From the NCBI GenBank assembly GCA_036583965.1, contig JAZBQD010000001.1:30476597-30540596 (forward strand): a stretch of DNA of 64,000 bases, given 5' to 3'. The notes beneath the pieces are model-generated. The model did no database searches and was not told the DNA's origin. It saw only the letters and a program-made list of their open reading frames with translations. This DNA is from Prunella strophiata (lineage: Eukaryota > Chordata > Aves > Passeriformes > Prunellidae). Numbering within the stretch: position 1 is the stretch's first letter; each line of letters begins with the position of its first letter. Below, piece after piece: positions 14,001 to 26,270 of the stretch. Made by a program: the position numbers and the translations under genes.

Positions 14001-16940
14001 TTAAGTCTAGAGGGGTTCTAGAGGGGTTAACTCCTGTTCAGGGGAAGTATTCTACCTGCTTACATCTGATGGTGGAAGAATCTGGATTCAGATGGGAGAT
14101 TCTCACTTAGCAGAGGATAACCTGAGACATTGCAGAGGGTATTGCCAAAACTCCAAGTAAAATGCAGCCACTCTCCCTCTAGATGGATGCTTATTCCAGT
14201 CCTCAGTGCTGTGCCCAGCCTTTGCTGGGTACCTAACACACTGCATTCAATCCTGACATTTGTGGCCTTTTGACAACAAGTTTTTAGGTTTTGGTTTTCC
14301 TATGAGGCACTGTTTCCCCACATATTTAATTGCTAGATAACAGAACATAGTTACAAATATAAAAATTCATAAACTTGAATTAAACTCCAGCATTCACTTT
14401 AAAGGTGAATGCTTCTGCAGTCACCTTTTTCTTGGCTGCATTAAAAAGTAAATACCAAACAAATCACAGAAACATGTAAGCAGAGCTATCACTGCACAGT
14501 CAAGAATTCACTTTAGCACTCCATATAATTAGGAAATCAGTGACTGAGTAGCAGAAAGAAAGATGGAAAGGAGCAGAATATATCTCATATTACAAATTAC
14601 ATAGGCACCACTACGTAAGGACAAACAAATCCTTCATGATCCTGCTTTTCCTCTCTGGAGGGATGAGGAGAGGTGGCCTACAAGCTGGTGATGAGACTTA
14701 GCATAAAAGGAAGGATTCTGCAATCCAGCCAAGACATACAACAATCTACACAAATATGATACAGCCTTTATTAAACAAAAAAATAGTCACAGCCCTCTTT
14801 TGCTCTAAGACAGTTAAGCAGCAATGACACCAAAAAATAACTTTCAGAAAATATGTCATACTGTGGCCTCAAATTCAAACTACTCCAAAAAAAGACAACT
14901 GTTATCATTTCTATTTATGTCTGAAAGCCCTTAAGGATAAATTTTAACAACGGCATTAACAGTGACATTTAGGATTTAGTTTTACTAAAAATAGAAAGGG
15001 AAAAAAGATTTTAAATTTGGCATTTTGTATAAAATAAAAAGAGAATAAGCAAAACTCTTGTGGTGTATTATTCCAATAGAGGTGGAACATTTCAGTTAAT
15101 TAAATCTCAGCATCCTCCCAGGTAAGGTTATATCAGCTATATTATTACAGTAGGAAAACTAGGACATATATTTTTACTTTCGAAAGTTTTAAAAGTAAAC
15201 TGCTAAAACTGGCACAAGCAGAAAGCACCTATCTGGTCCCATAGTTCTGAAACTCACTTTCCTATTTTCTGTAAAACATTCACTAGCACAGTCTGCAGGT
15301 CCAGTGTTTGTTCAGATTTCAAAAATTTCAGTGAAGGTGGCCCTTGAGTTAGGCAAAATGTGAACTTACTAAACCTTAAAACCCAACTGGAAAATGTGGC
15401 ATGATACTTGATGGATTAAATCCTTCAAGTTTTGATTTGAAAAAAAGCACAACCAAACCAACCGGACCTCTCTAAAAGCTTAAATATAATTACTTTTGGA
15501 ATAGATTAAAAATTCATAAAATAGTTTTTTAAAAATCTATTGTATTCATAAATAATAATAAAATTTCTATTTTGATATATAAAAGAATGTTTTCACTGCA
15601 TAAAGTTCCAGAAATTTATCATTCAACAGCTGCTTCAAAACTAATGAGTATGGGTTTCTTTCTTAGTATGAGTGATAAACACTCTTTCTTTATATCACAT
15701 CTTTTGATTCCTTATGTCAAATTCCCTGCTTTAATGTCTGTTTTGATGACCCATAAGAAAATGCCAACTGTTTCAGCATGAACCTGAGCCTTATGCTTGC
15801 TTCTATATTACCACTAAGTACTGCAGGGTGCAAAAGTGAGTGTGCAAATGGAGTAAGACATTCAACAGCACAGAATCCTACTCCTGGCTTTGTTACTTTA
15901 AGACAGACCTTTATTTTTTCCTTTTAAACTGAGTGTGCATTACTATATTTTGTGATATTTGCTCCTACTGCCACTGATGTTGAAAGCTTTGCCACTGACA
16001 TGAATGGAAAGAGGATAAGACTCAGAATGTGCTTATGATATAAACTTGTGATTAACATTAACAGCTGGTAGGGGTTTTTTTTACGCTAAGCCTCATAAAT
16101 ACAGCTGAGAAAGCATTTATCTGAAAGTGGAAAATGAGGGCTTAGCTAGAGCTGTGCAATCTTTTTGTAATGAAACCCAGAACTAGCCTGATTTGGGAGA
16201 GCTGCTAGAGGTCTGACATTCAGGCCAGTTTTGCTAAACCCTCAGTGAACACAGTGGATTTACAGTTTCAGATGAAAACCACATACAGCTCAGCAGAGAT
16301 TTTGGCTGAATGATGCTTTCGGCTTTTGCTCAAACTTGAAACTTATTGGGTGTGAACACACAAAACCCTGAACTTACAAGAAAAAAAAAAAAAAATGCTG
16401 GCATGATTACCACGTGGGCAGAAACCATGCAAGGCTCACAGAACAGAAATCCAGGCACTGCAAGTGGCAGTTTGGGGGAAGATATGTTGGGCATTACAGA
16501 TATTGAGATCTCAAAGCTCCACCACCACCTGAAGTACTGGACAGAGGGGTGCAATCAGGGGAGCTCCAGCTAACCATATCAGGCACCACATGACAACTGC
16601 AGTTTATCCAGATCCATTCCCAGAGCACTGACATTAACACTGCCTTTTATAATATGTGCATTGTAGAGTAGGTGGTGATTTGGTGGTTTGGGAAGTCGCC
16701 AAGGAAAGAGACTCAAAGTGTAGTGAACTTCCTTCCAAAATTGATGTTGAAATTTGGCTACCTGAAACACATTACAAGTCATGGCTAAATCAGTAGGGTA
16801 TTAAAAAGGAAATGACTCTTGAGCAGAGAAGTTTTGCTTTTCCCCTCTCTTGCATTGTAATTCTCTGTCCAGCCCTAAAGTGACTACTAAGCTAAAGGAA
16901 ATTAAAGAAAAGATGAATAGAAAAAAATCTCAAGCTGGGT
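11093..16940. other. Unique sequence, no gene seen
   Basis: No gene is recognised. Visible details are a T14 run at 11573-11586, an 11-bp direct duplication at 14006-14027 and an A15 run at 16381-16395. At about 15965-16025 a stretch contains GCCACTGACATGAATGG, which resembles relics of old palindromic avian/reptilian repeats. The 95-codon frame at 11087-11374 and the other open frames show no family signature. Confidence 0.65.
14006..14027. repeat. 11-bp direct duplication
   Basis: The sequence TCTAGAGGGGT occurs twice back to back with no mismatch. It is a small local duplication of no evident function. Confidence 0.85.
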
Positions 16941-17011
16941 CAAATTCATCCCCAGTGTAACTTAGCTCAAGTAGAGTTAAATCAATGGAGTTCCACCAGG
17001 GATGAATTTGG
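16941..17011. repeat. Palindromic MITE-like relic
   Basis: Two arms face each other. CAAATTCATCCC at 16941-16952 is perfectly complementary to GGGATGAATTTG at 16999-17010, and the similarity continues inward with mismatches (CAGTGTAACT against AGTTCCACCA read in reverse). The whole 71-bp unit could fold into a hairpin. Its wording (ATCAATGGAGTT...CAGGGATGAATTTGG) resembles old palindromic non-autonomous DNA elements found in bird, turtle and crocodile genomes. I cannot name the family with certainty. Confidence 0.5.
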
Positions 17012-18589
17012 CTTGTTGTCAAAAGGAAATGAAGCAACTGTGCCCTCATTTACAGCTATCAACTTAAACAGAAAATTCATTATAAGGGAATTTCTGAAAA
17101 CAATTCCTAGGTAAAAGAAAATTGCTAAGGTTGAACAGCATGTGTGTTTGAAAATTCCCCAAAGTCCACAACTGTCTGCTTACTTGGTAGATACACAACG
17201 CCAGCTAATTGAGTGCTCACATTGCTCAAAAAAATCTTCTTAAAAAAAAATCAGACAAGACTATAAAATGAATAAGCAGATTGTCTTATGAAATCTTCTT
17301 TGTTTTTCCTGTAGTGAATCTTAAATACTCAACTGCAAAAACACTATTAAATTAAAAGTAGGAGGGCAATTGCAGATAAAAACAAAGTCAGGAATGTAAT
17401 TTTTTGTTACCTTCATATTCTTTATTTAATTTTCCCAATTTAGTTCTAAAAGTAAGGTAGAATTTAAGCTGCACAATTCTGCCCTTTATGTTCTCCATAG
17501 CATGATCTGAAGAGATCCTGTGAAGCTCCTCTTTATATCCAAATAAAATACTGAATTAAATCTTACATTTGATACTGACATTTCCAAACAGATTCCTCCC
17601 TATACATTTTACTATAAAGCTATAATATCATTAAGATGTAGTTCTGTTCTAAGAGGAATTATGGATGAAAGTTTAGTGATCTGTTATAAAAGTTGTAGAT
17701 TAAGATAAAACTAGGTTTAAAATCCTCAACCTTGACTTTACAGTTTTGGTTTTGAATTGCCAGGAAAAGTTTCAATCAGAATCTAAAATATTTGCAAGAG
17801 ATTTTACACTTGCTTTGAAGGATGTTTTGAACACCTTTAGAAATTTGGACTCACAGCCTAAAACTTGCATGTAATGTGATAATGCAGAATATATTTCACA
17901 TTAAAACCTATGAACACAATGAAGCTAGAACTAAACATATTCTCTAAGATGCTGTTTTCCTTAAAATGCTGAGGATTCTGAGATGATGATGATATTTTGT
18001 GAATGTGCCATGACCACGACTTAGCTTGTCCTTAAAAATATCTGCTCCTTGAAGGCTTGTGAAAATCCTGATCTGAAACCTTAATCTAATTGTCAGCAAC
18101 TCTAAGGAAGGGTCAGCTTCAGGTTGACAACACCACCAGAGGCAAGTCCATCAGAGTCACCTAACCTAAAAGGTAACTTTTAGAAAGATTCAGCTGCTTT
18201 AGAACTGCATACGGAAAATATATTAATTCAGCCAGTTCTGATGAAGTAGGAGTGCTGACTATATCCTGAATGTTCTCACACAGCAAATGCCAAAGAAAAT
18301 ACTCTTAAGACTTCTTAAGAGCAGGTTATAAATCACTGGAAGAAGCCATTTTTCTCAGGCCTACCTCTTATATAATCCAAGGCTTTGGTAAGGTATTTGG
18401 ATAATATTAGCAGAAATGAACATGAACTCATTTTAGGCAAGACAGCTTTCTCTAGCCAAGAGAGAGGCACAAGGAGATCAAAGGCTCCATCAGTTGTCCA
18501 CAATCACAGGCTAACTCCAAGGCTCAAAATCAGGATCTTGTTCCATCAATCCACTGAGATGTGTTTGTGAATAACAATGTTCACCTGTA
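17012..18589. other. Unique sequence, no gene seen
   Basis: AT-rich sequence with no recognisable gene, RNA or mobile element. Open frames are 61 codons or shorter. Confidence 0.65.
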
Positions 18590-18960
18590 CCACAGCATGC
18601 ATCACAGCTGAGACAGCCACAACACACAGAGTATCACCAGACAATATCAGAAAGCTTCAGCCCATACAGAATAACACCTTACCTCATCAGGAGGCTTCAA
18701 GCATCTACGCTTCTTGTTCTTCAGCCCAACCTTTTATACCCTCACGTTGATGCACTGCACCTGTGTGCCCTCTGCTCCCTTTGGTGGTTGGTCAGTGCCC
18801 CTGGGCACTCCATGGCTCATTGCTGTCACTGCTGCTCACCTGCTGCTCACCTGCTGCTCACAGCTGTAGCTCATTGGGGATGAGGCTCAGCTCAGCCCCA
18901 CCCCAATCACCACAAACTGTGTGCCTGCACACCTGTCTCTCAGAGTTGTTAGCATAGGCA
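18590..18960 (-). promoter_or_regulatory. Promoter-like, possibly LTR-derived sequence
   Basis: Read on the minus strand, this G+C-richer segment has a consensus TATA box (GGTATAAAAGG, complement of 18730-18740). Downstream of it is a strong splice donor (GAG|GTAAGG, complement of 18677-18685). Upstream on the minus strand are GGGGTGGGGCTGAGC-type GC boxes (about 18893-18910) and three perfect copies of an 11-bp unit (18829-18861). This arrangement and base composition differ from the AT-rich flanks and resemble the U3-TATA-leader layout of an avian endogenous-retrovirus LTR. I could not fix the TG/CA termini or a target-site duplication, and no retroviral gene remnant is seen beside it. It could instead be a plain cellular promoter of an unannotated transcript. 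Confidence 0.4.
18829..18861. repeat. Three tandem copies of an 11-bp unit
   Basis: CTGCTGCTCAC is repeated three times without a mismatch, inside the promoter-like segment. Short upstream tandem repeats are common in U3 regions of LTRs, which fits that reading but does not prove it. Confidence 0.85.
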
Positions 18961-21900
18961 TGGTCCCATAGTAATATTTTTAAATGCATGTTTTCTCAAA
19001 ATTATGTTATTTGTTTTGTTTTATCCCCATTACTTGGAGTAGAAAAGACTGGGGAAAATAGATTTTAACTAAATAGCAGAAAAAGACTAGCCAGTGAGAT
19101 GTAACAGTTACCATGTGTAGATATAAAACCACCAAAAAAAGCAAACTGTGTGTTTCAATTATTATACTATGAGCAGAGAAGCAGAAATTTCACTTTAAAA
19201 ACAAAAGGGGAGCATTTACCTATTTTGTGCCATCACTTGCTTGCAGCACAATGAGAAGGCAATTGAAGCAGACAAGGACACAGCTAGAGATCTTCAGGAA
19301 CAGAGGACAACAGCTAGCAGGCCAAGCAAGACCCCTGACTTCTTATCACCTGATTTGCTATCAGAGTCTGCAGACTCAGCCTGCACACAGATACTTCAAA
19401 ATCCGTGTCAAGCATAAAGAGTCAATCTGGCTATGTGGTTACACCTCTGGAAAGCTGAATTTCATCACTTTCTTTCATGTGTGCCAACCATTTAACAAAG
19501 CAAAAAGACAGACAGATCTACAGAATAAAAACAATAAACTTTCCCAAAGTGGGCAAGCAGAGATTCATGTGCCAACTATCACACTACATTAAGAAGAAAT
19601 ATGTGGTAAGACTCAATGTGAGTCAGTATAAAATGGGCTGATTCAGAACTTCACCACAAAAGCTGCATCCAGCAAAGTTCTGCTGGGGGCAAACATTTCC
19701 CAGCATACTCATACTGTTGGCAGGAATAAAAAATAGTAATACATCCACTGGCAGCAAATGAACCCTTTTATTTTACAGAAAGTATTTTCAAAAGCACAGA
19801 CAGGTTTGTTTCTTTCTTCTGTCTTAAATGGGAGCAATGGTACACCAGCACAAAGTGATTTTTCATCTGTAAAGATGTGAGAATTGAACACTCAGCAATG
19901 AAGTAACGTTCTGCTCAAAGAACAAATGTATTAAAAAGGGCTGTCTATCAGCCTTCCAAAACTTAGTAACTCTAATTCTCATCGCTAACACATTGACTTC
20001 AAAGATACTCACAGTTTGAGTAAGGCAAATACCAGAGTAAATACTGTGAGACTCAGCCCTAAGGAGAAAAAACTGGCTTCAGTGGTGACATACTTTCAGC
20101 AATCCCATAAATCATTTATGCATGCAACAGATTCAATTAAAGCCAATGTGCTCTAAAGTTAGGTTTGTGTATCCCTAACAGCAGGATTTTCACCGAAGGT
20201 CATTTATCTTTGTGACATTGAAGTGAATTTCTAGTTTGGATCTTTTACTTGTTTCTAATTTTAAGGTTAGGGATTAACATTTTCAATACATGAAGTTGCA
20301 AATGTAGTAAGCACAGCTTCTATAGGCATCTCCTAGTAAAAACATTTGCCTCCAAGTCTTCATTTGTGAAGGCATGATGTCTGACAAAAGGCAAAGGTCA
20401 TCTCAAGACTGAACTTACAACACAAGGAACTAAGACTGGAGTAGTTCCTTTGAAATGTACATATTTTAAAATATTTTTAGTTTTGTAGGCAAATCATTTC
20501 TTTTTAATAGCCTAGTTAATCTTGAGAGGCAGAATTCTGCTACATATGGAGAAGGGGGAGCAAAGGAAAGACAGTGGAACTTCTTCCTAGATTACTTTAC
20601 TGTAACTTTCATCCTAAATGACAGTTCATTTAAGAAATTCAGGCACAGTTCTCACTTAGGAAAGAGCCAAGTATAGGTAGCAACTCCAGGTGTGAATATT
20701 CTTCCATCTCTTGAATCAGAATTTCAGCAGAACAAATCTGAAAATATAATGCTCTGCATATTTAAAAAGAAAAAAGATGTTTGCATAAACAGTAATACAC
20801 ATCCATGCATGTTTTTAAATAGCATCCTAATCCATGATAGTAATACGAAATAATTATTCACAGATTTTGTTTTGGATTTTCCATAATTAGAGACATTTAG
20901 TGTGAATTCCCTTCAAGCAGATTTCAATTAGGGCTTTACCACATTTAATTCTAGGTACATAATCCCCCAAGTGAAAACAAAATCCAAAGTGGAAGAGAAT
21001 TTGTTTAAATTTCATTCCAAAAATATTTTTGCCTCCAAAGCTTTGCTAGGAAAAAAACACTCCTGAAAATGATACAAATGGTTTTGACATTAGGAAAAGT
21101 AAACAAGCAAAATAAAGATGGAAAAATCATGCGGTCAGTTTGCAAGTGCTGTTTATTGTTTGAGGCAGGGTTAAAGCCTTTTATAAAGACAAGAACATAT
21201 ATGCAAACAGACTGAAAGTGACATTAGGTTATTCTAAACACCCCTATTCCAAATCCTGCTGCCTATAACATTGCCATAGCCAACATGTGTGGAGGCTTCA
21301 AAACAGACATCATGATAGGAACAAAATAAGATTACTGTTATTTTGGTAATCAAAGCAGATGACAATTGCCCTAAATATTTCTATTAATATTTTTGATTAA
21401 AGAAAAAGGCATGTAGTTTTCATTTATCTGGTATCTCCTTGGATTTGTAATGCGAATTGGCCTTTCATTTGTAGTCATGTATGACATTAGAAGAGGCATG
21501 ACAAGTGGCTAGAACTTGCTTTCCAGACACCTATCAAACAGCTCAGAGCTCCATTTGAACTACAAGTGGTGTGAACTGGATCGTTCTATGTTCATCAGTG
21601 ATTTTAAGTATCTGTTAAAGATTTATTATATACTTGCAGAGTGAGCAAAGGCTTCCGTTTACTGAGTGGGGCCGAAAATGCTGAGCAGCAGCAAGCTCTC
21701 CTTCGGCACTCAGCCAGTGCCTCACCATTTCATCATTCACATCTGCTTTCACCACTGGCTTCCATGTCCAGTTCACTTCCACCTGTAATGCCAGCTGATA
21801 AAAGCCCCCAAGGTAGACAGTTTCTAAAGACTGGTATTTTATTTTATTTTTTTTTAACCAGGAAAGTGAATAAAGACCACCAAGTAATTTCAAACAAACC

Positions 21901-22872
21901 AAGAATAACTAGACACAGGATAGCTTCTCAACTGGGATCAATATGAATGGGTTTGGAACATCCAAGAGGTCAGAATTTCTGCATATTCCTTGGCCAGTCC
22001 CATTGTATCAAGTAGAATTTAACATAATATATGCATGAAGTATGGGACTTGATTTTTTTCCATAGTAACAAGTTAATGATTCTAAATATGTCCAACACCT
22101 TTATCAGAAAAGCAGAAAATTTGCCATGCCTTTTTATTTTCTTGGCTGAAAATTTGACAATAGCCTTTCTTACACATATATCAAAAGGGATTATTCAGAA
22201 CTCATCTCTCTAATATATCAGTAAAGCTGCTAATGATGTTAATTCCACCAGTTACTTTTGTTGACTTTTTTCCCCTCTGAATAATCACACCCATCTGGTG
22301 GCAGATTTCTATCATTCCTTTCAAGCACTTTTTTCTCAAATTTAGGCATTTAATTCTAAGCATAATGCCTAAAAGTTAAAAATAGCTTGTACAAATAAAC
22401 CAGAAATAATACACACTGTCAACATCACTAACGAGGACTTCTTCCAAGTGTAAACAGTTAAGCTATGACACTATTTTACAACAGAAAGAAATGTTCACTT
22501 TTCTGAAGGTAAGAGCTAGTAAACAATGAGATGTGATTCAAGAATTAGAAAAATTTGTTTGTCTGGGAAATTGCTTAAATCCTTTTCCTTTGGATTTAAA
22601 CATCTATACAAATTGACAGTGCTTTGCATGGCCAGAATGTTTTCAGGATATATATTTTTCCTTGCTGAAAGAAAAAATAATCCATCTAGGCTCATTTTGG
22701 GGGCAGGCGGGTGTACTACCAAACTGTGAAAGGATTTGTGTAAGCATGCATGAGATGATAGAAACACAAGCACTTAATTCATGGGGAAAAAAATAAGAAC
22801 AGATAAGGACTTTTTCATCTGAAATTACAGCCTCTCTCTTTTATAAACACTTTGATATCAGCATCCACTTTG
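18961..22872. other. Unique sequence, no gene seen
   Basis: No gene is recognised. The 121-codon frame at 19227-19592 and the 95- and 101-codon frames on opposite strands at 21615-21946 have no domain or splice context that I can support. On the minus strand near 22282-22302 there is a 16/19 match to the CTCF consensus with mismatches at core positions, so it is not called. Confidence 0.65.
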
Positions 22873-23035
22873 GCGCAACAGGCCAGGCCGAGATAAAGGC
22901 GGTGCTTTTGCGGAGGCGCCACGGACGGAGCGGGCTCAGCGCAGCCCCAGGTGTGACCCCTGCTCTCCTGCGAGCAGCACTCGGACCAGGCAATCCATCA
23001 CCGAGCTCCCCCTGTCAGGCCGGGTGCTCGGCTGC
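22873..23035. promoter_or_regulatory. Small CpG-rich patch
   Basis: About 14 CpG dinucleotides fall within ~165 bp that is visibly G+C-rich, between AT-rich flanks. CpG density is close to that expected from base composition, unlike the strongly CpG-depleted surroundings, which suggests unmethylated or recently inserted DNA. No TATA box or gene is evident. It may be a minor CpG island, an enhancer or a fragment of a GC-rich mobile element. Confidence 0.4.
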
Positions 23036-25849
23036 AGCTGTCTGTCACACTGGTGGATGGGACCTGCTTAAAGGCAATCATGTCAATCTCTATGTGACTA
23101 CTCAGACTAAGATAGAAGGATGATCTTGACAGGCTTGGCAAAGTCAGCAGAAGGCACTAGAGGACTTTAGTTACATGCTTAAAATGTAGATGTGATTTGT
23201 GCTTCTTATGTGGAGGGATTGAAGAGGCACAGAACAGCACTGTGTTTTATAGCTGGTCATCTCGGATGAATCTGTTGCCCTCGGAATGTTTTCCGTAGTA
23301 AATGTAGCGACATTTCCCCAAAATGCCTACAATAAAAAGGAAATGAATTACAGTTAGGATTGAAGTAGAATAATATGGAATAAAGCATATCACTTGGGAA
23401 ATTTGAAGAAGGGAAAGGAGCAGTTTTCTCTTGTCCTGCAAAAGAAAGAAAGTTTGTGCATTTCAAATATTCAGTATTGCCATTTCAACAGCAGTTTTGA
23501 ACACATTGGAAAAATGTGTTCAACTACCTACATGATTTATCCTGTTAAACATCCATGCACAAGTGTCTTCAAAGCTAAAACTACATAACACTGAAACATC
23601 ATACAGTGGGTTTTAAATCAGAGTACCACTCTCCAGCTTCTAAAAAACCAGAAAGTCTGGGTTGAAGTTATATTTTGTGCTCTCTGCTCTCTCCCTGCTA
23701 TTTGTTTAACAGGTTTTCCTGATGAATGAAACAAAAAAGAAAAAAAACCACCCCAAAACCAAAACAAACAAAACCCCCAAACAAACAAGCAAAAAAACCA
23801 AAAAACAAACACCCCCCCCCCAAAAAAAAAAAAAAACAAACAAAAAAAACCAACAAGCAAATAATTACAGTTTAATGTGGATCCTGAAAAAACCTGTCAA
23901 ACTTTCCCAAAGTCATACTGCAAGCACCTAAACCACCCTTGTTTTCAGTGACAGAGAACTGAAGTGAGTGGCTGAAATCTATATGGGAAGCCATCATTAG
24001 ATGTGGGCCAGAACAGTTGGCCTCCCCAGACTCCAGCATTTTTATACATACAAATAAATATTCAATAAAAACATTTCCAAAGTATCTCTCCAAACAACAT
24101 TGCAACATGCCATGAGCAAGATACAATTTAATTATGCTAAATATTGGCACGTGCGGGATGGTTTCAATAATTAGCCATAACACTGGTTTTGGGAGGCAAG
24201 GCACATTATTCACAGTGAGTACAGGCAGAAAGATGCCTGAGGAAGCCTTAACTGCTGTGGGTGAGACACACATACCTGCAAATCTCACTACCTTATTCAA
24301 AAGCATCCCCTCTGGTGGTACTAAGTGGTATGTGAAAGCATAAGTTCACAGTTACATCCCACCTGTGAACATCCTCAAAGATGGTAAATTTTACTAGCAG
24401 AGTTGTTCTTTGAGCCCTCAGACATGTATAGTCAAATTAAAGTCATCTCCCATGAACAGAAAGAAGGTGGAAGGGTCTCCTCTGCCTTGGGAGTGTCTTA
24501 ACAGAGCAGTCACTGAAGTATCCAGCTCACCTCCATAAGGGCAAACATAACCTAGCCCAAAGGAGACAAGCACTGCCTTACATAAAGGGTAAAGAAGGGG
24601 GAGGAGCAGATCCTCAATTCCTTCTTGTTTCAGATTTCCACAACTCACACAGCTGTTACTGTTCCTATTTGCAGTATGAATTAACTATGCAAGCTTTTAT
24701 ATACTGCATCCATTGTTTTCAAGTATAGGGTCTGGATATAATTAAGATACATAAGATAAGCTACCAAAGCTTTGGAAGGCATGGATCATGAAAGATTAAT
24801 CTAACCCCACGCTCTTCTTCCACTCTAAGACAGCATGATAGGTAACACATTCCTGTGAGGGTTGTGGGGGGGAAATAGATCATTTGCTGTGAAAAACATT
24901 CCTCTTCACAATAGTACAAATACAGTGGGGACTATACAGTGCAGTGCCTGATCATTTTCCCCTCCTGCATAGAGCTTTCTTCAATAATTTCAATTTCAAT
25001 AATTTTACTAGTGAAGCAGTTTCCACATGCAAAAGATGATAACAGCATTCCTAAACAAGAGTCTAATGATGACCAAGTTTTTCTTTCCCTAAACAAATAT
25101 CCCAAGTTGGTAACAAGGCCATTTAGAGCTCTAAATGCAAAGGATATGAGCAGTTTATTAACGACATTCTTTGGACTCCCTTTTCACTGGCATTGATAAA
25201 AGTCTTGTTTGAGGTCTGGTGCATTTCTTAAGGACTGGAAGCAAGACTGTTTATAGAGATGCTGGTGAGAGAGTGCTGTTTGATGAATGCTGGAGACTAT
25301 AGCTAGGTGTCAGTGCTTAGAAAATGAGGCAAGGACATGAGGTATTAATATTGTCAATGATCTCCTGACAGGAAAACAGATACTGTATTCACCGTCAGAT
25401 TTAAATAGACATCAAGTGCATTAATGACAAAAGGGCAGACTTCAAACAAAGGGGGCTGTATGGTGCTGTGCTGAGCCAGTCTCCAAGTTGGCAATAACCT
25501 GATCTGAAAAGACACTGTCAGGGCTACAGACAGGCCTGGGATTGTGTGCGGTGACAGAAAACAGAGATGCTGACAGAGATACCGGTGCCATATTATGCCA
25601 AGTATATTCTAACACTGTCTCCAGTCCTAACTAAATCTGACATCATTTCCTATCGCTTATAGTATCCTCCACTGCTCTGGCAGAATATTTCTCCCCAGAC
25701 ATCATTACAAACTCCACTGTAGTTTTAAAGTTACTGGCAGGCCTGTGCTGTCGTGGAGGCTGGGTCTAGAGGCCTAAGGATAACCTCAGTCAATCTAAAT
25801 TTGGAGTTTGCTGGAGAAGTGCTCTCATTTTCACTGATATCTCAGCTAC
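23036..25849. other. Unique sequence with one A/C-rich tract
   Basis: Apart from the low-complexity tract at 23731-23862, nothing is recognised. A 144-codon minus-strand frame (23872-24306) is the longest open frame here but shows no domain, signal peptide or splice context and is probably chance. Confidence 0.65.
23731..23862. repeat. A/C-rich low-complexity tract
   Basis: The plus strand is almost entirely A and C for about 130 bp, with a C10 run (23812-23821) directly followed by an A15 run (23822-23836). The 80-codon minus-strand and 69-codon plus-strand frames across it are artefacts of low complexity. Confidence 0.9.
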
Positions 25850-26270
25850 TTGAGGTGATCTGAACGCTAAAGTGTGAGGAGCTGTCACCTTGAATAAAAT
25901 CCTTAAAGTAAAGACGCTCTGTTCCCGGGATGTTCAGCAAAGATGTCGGACAGTCTGGCAGCAGGAAATGAAATCCAGCTGCTGCTGCTCGCCTGGGGAT
26001 AAAGGTGCTTGGGCTAGTGACAGTTAAAGTCAGCTGAAATTTTTGAAATCCTGCAGCCTACAATTGTTTAAATTAAGGAAGTGTTGTCTCCGCAGAGATT
26101 CCCTACCCAGGCGCACAGCTGTGATTCGATTGCCAGGCATATTACACATGCTGCTCAGAGAGCCTTGATAAAAGCACAGTTGAAAATGTTGCCATGAGAC
26201 CTTGTTTATCATGAAGGTTATTTGTAAAACAATAATCTTGCTCATAAATTAAATGCGGTGACTGGCATGG
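25850..26270. promoter_or_regulatory. Candidate conserved non-coding element
   Basis: This stretch has balanced composition, no simple repeats and a dense set of motifs typical of vertebrate enhancers: CAGCTG E-boxes at 25976-25981 and 26116-26121, GATAAA motifs, and AATTAAG/TAAATTAA homeodomain-type cores. No open frame explains it. The call is by eye only; conservation cannot be measured here. Confidence 0.28.

Noticed and set aside
22282..22302. CTCF-like motif on the minus strand
   Set aside because: Mismatches fall at core positions of the consensus (GGG instead of GGC), so it is far weaker than the site at 30895.
23618..23931. Phe/Gly/Trp-rich and Lys/Pro/Thr-rich frames
   Set aside because: They are translations of the A/C-rich tract at 23731-23862.
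23872..24306. 144-codon minus-strand frame
   Set aside because: No recognisable domain, no promoter or splice context; such lengths are expected occasionally by chance.
24300..24320. CCACCAGAGGGG, CTCF-like on the minus strand
   Set aside because: The core C is replaced by G; below what I would call without a scored scan.
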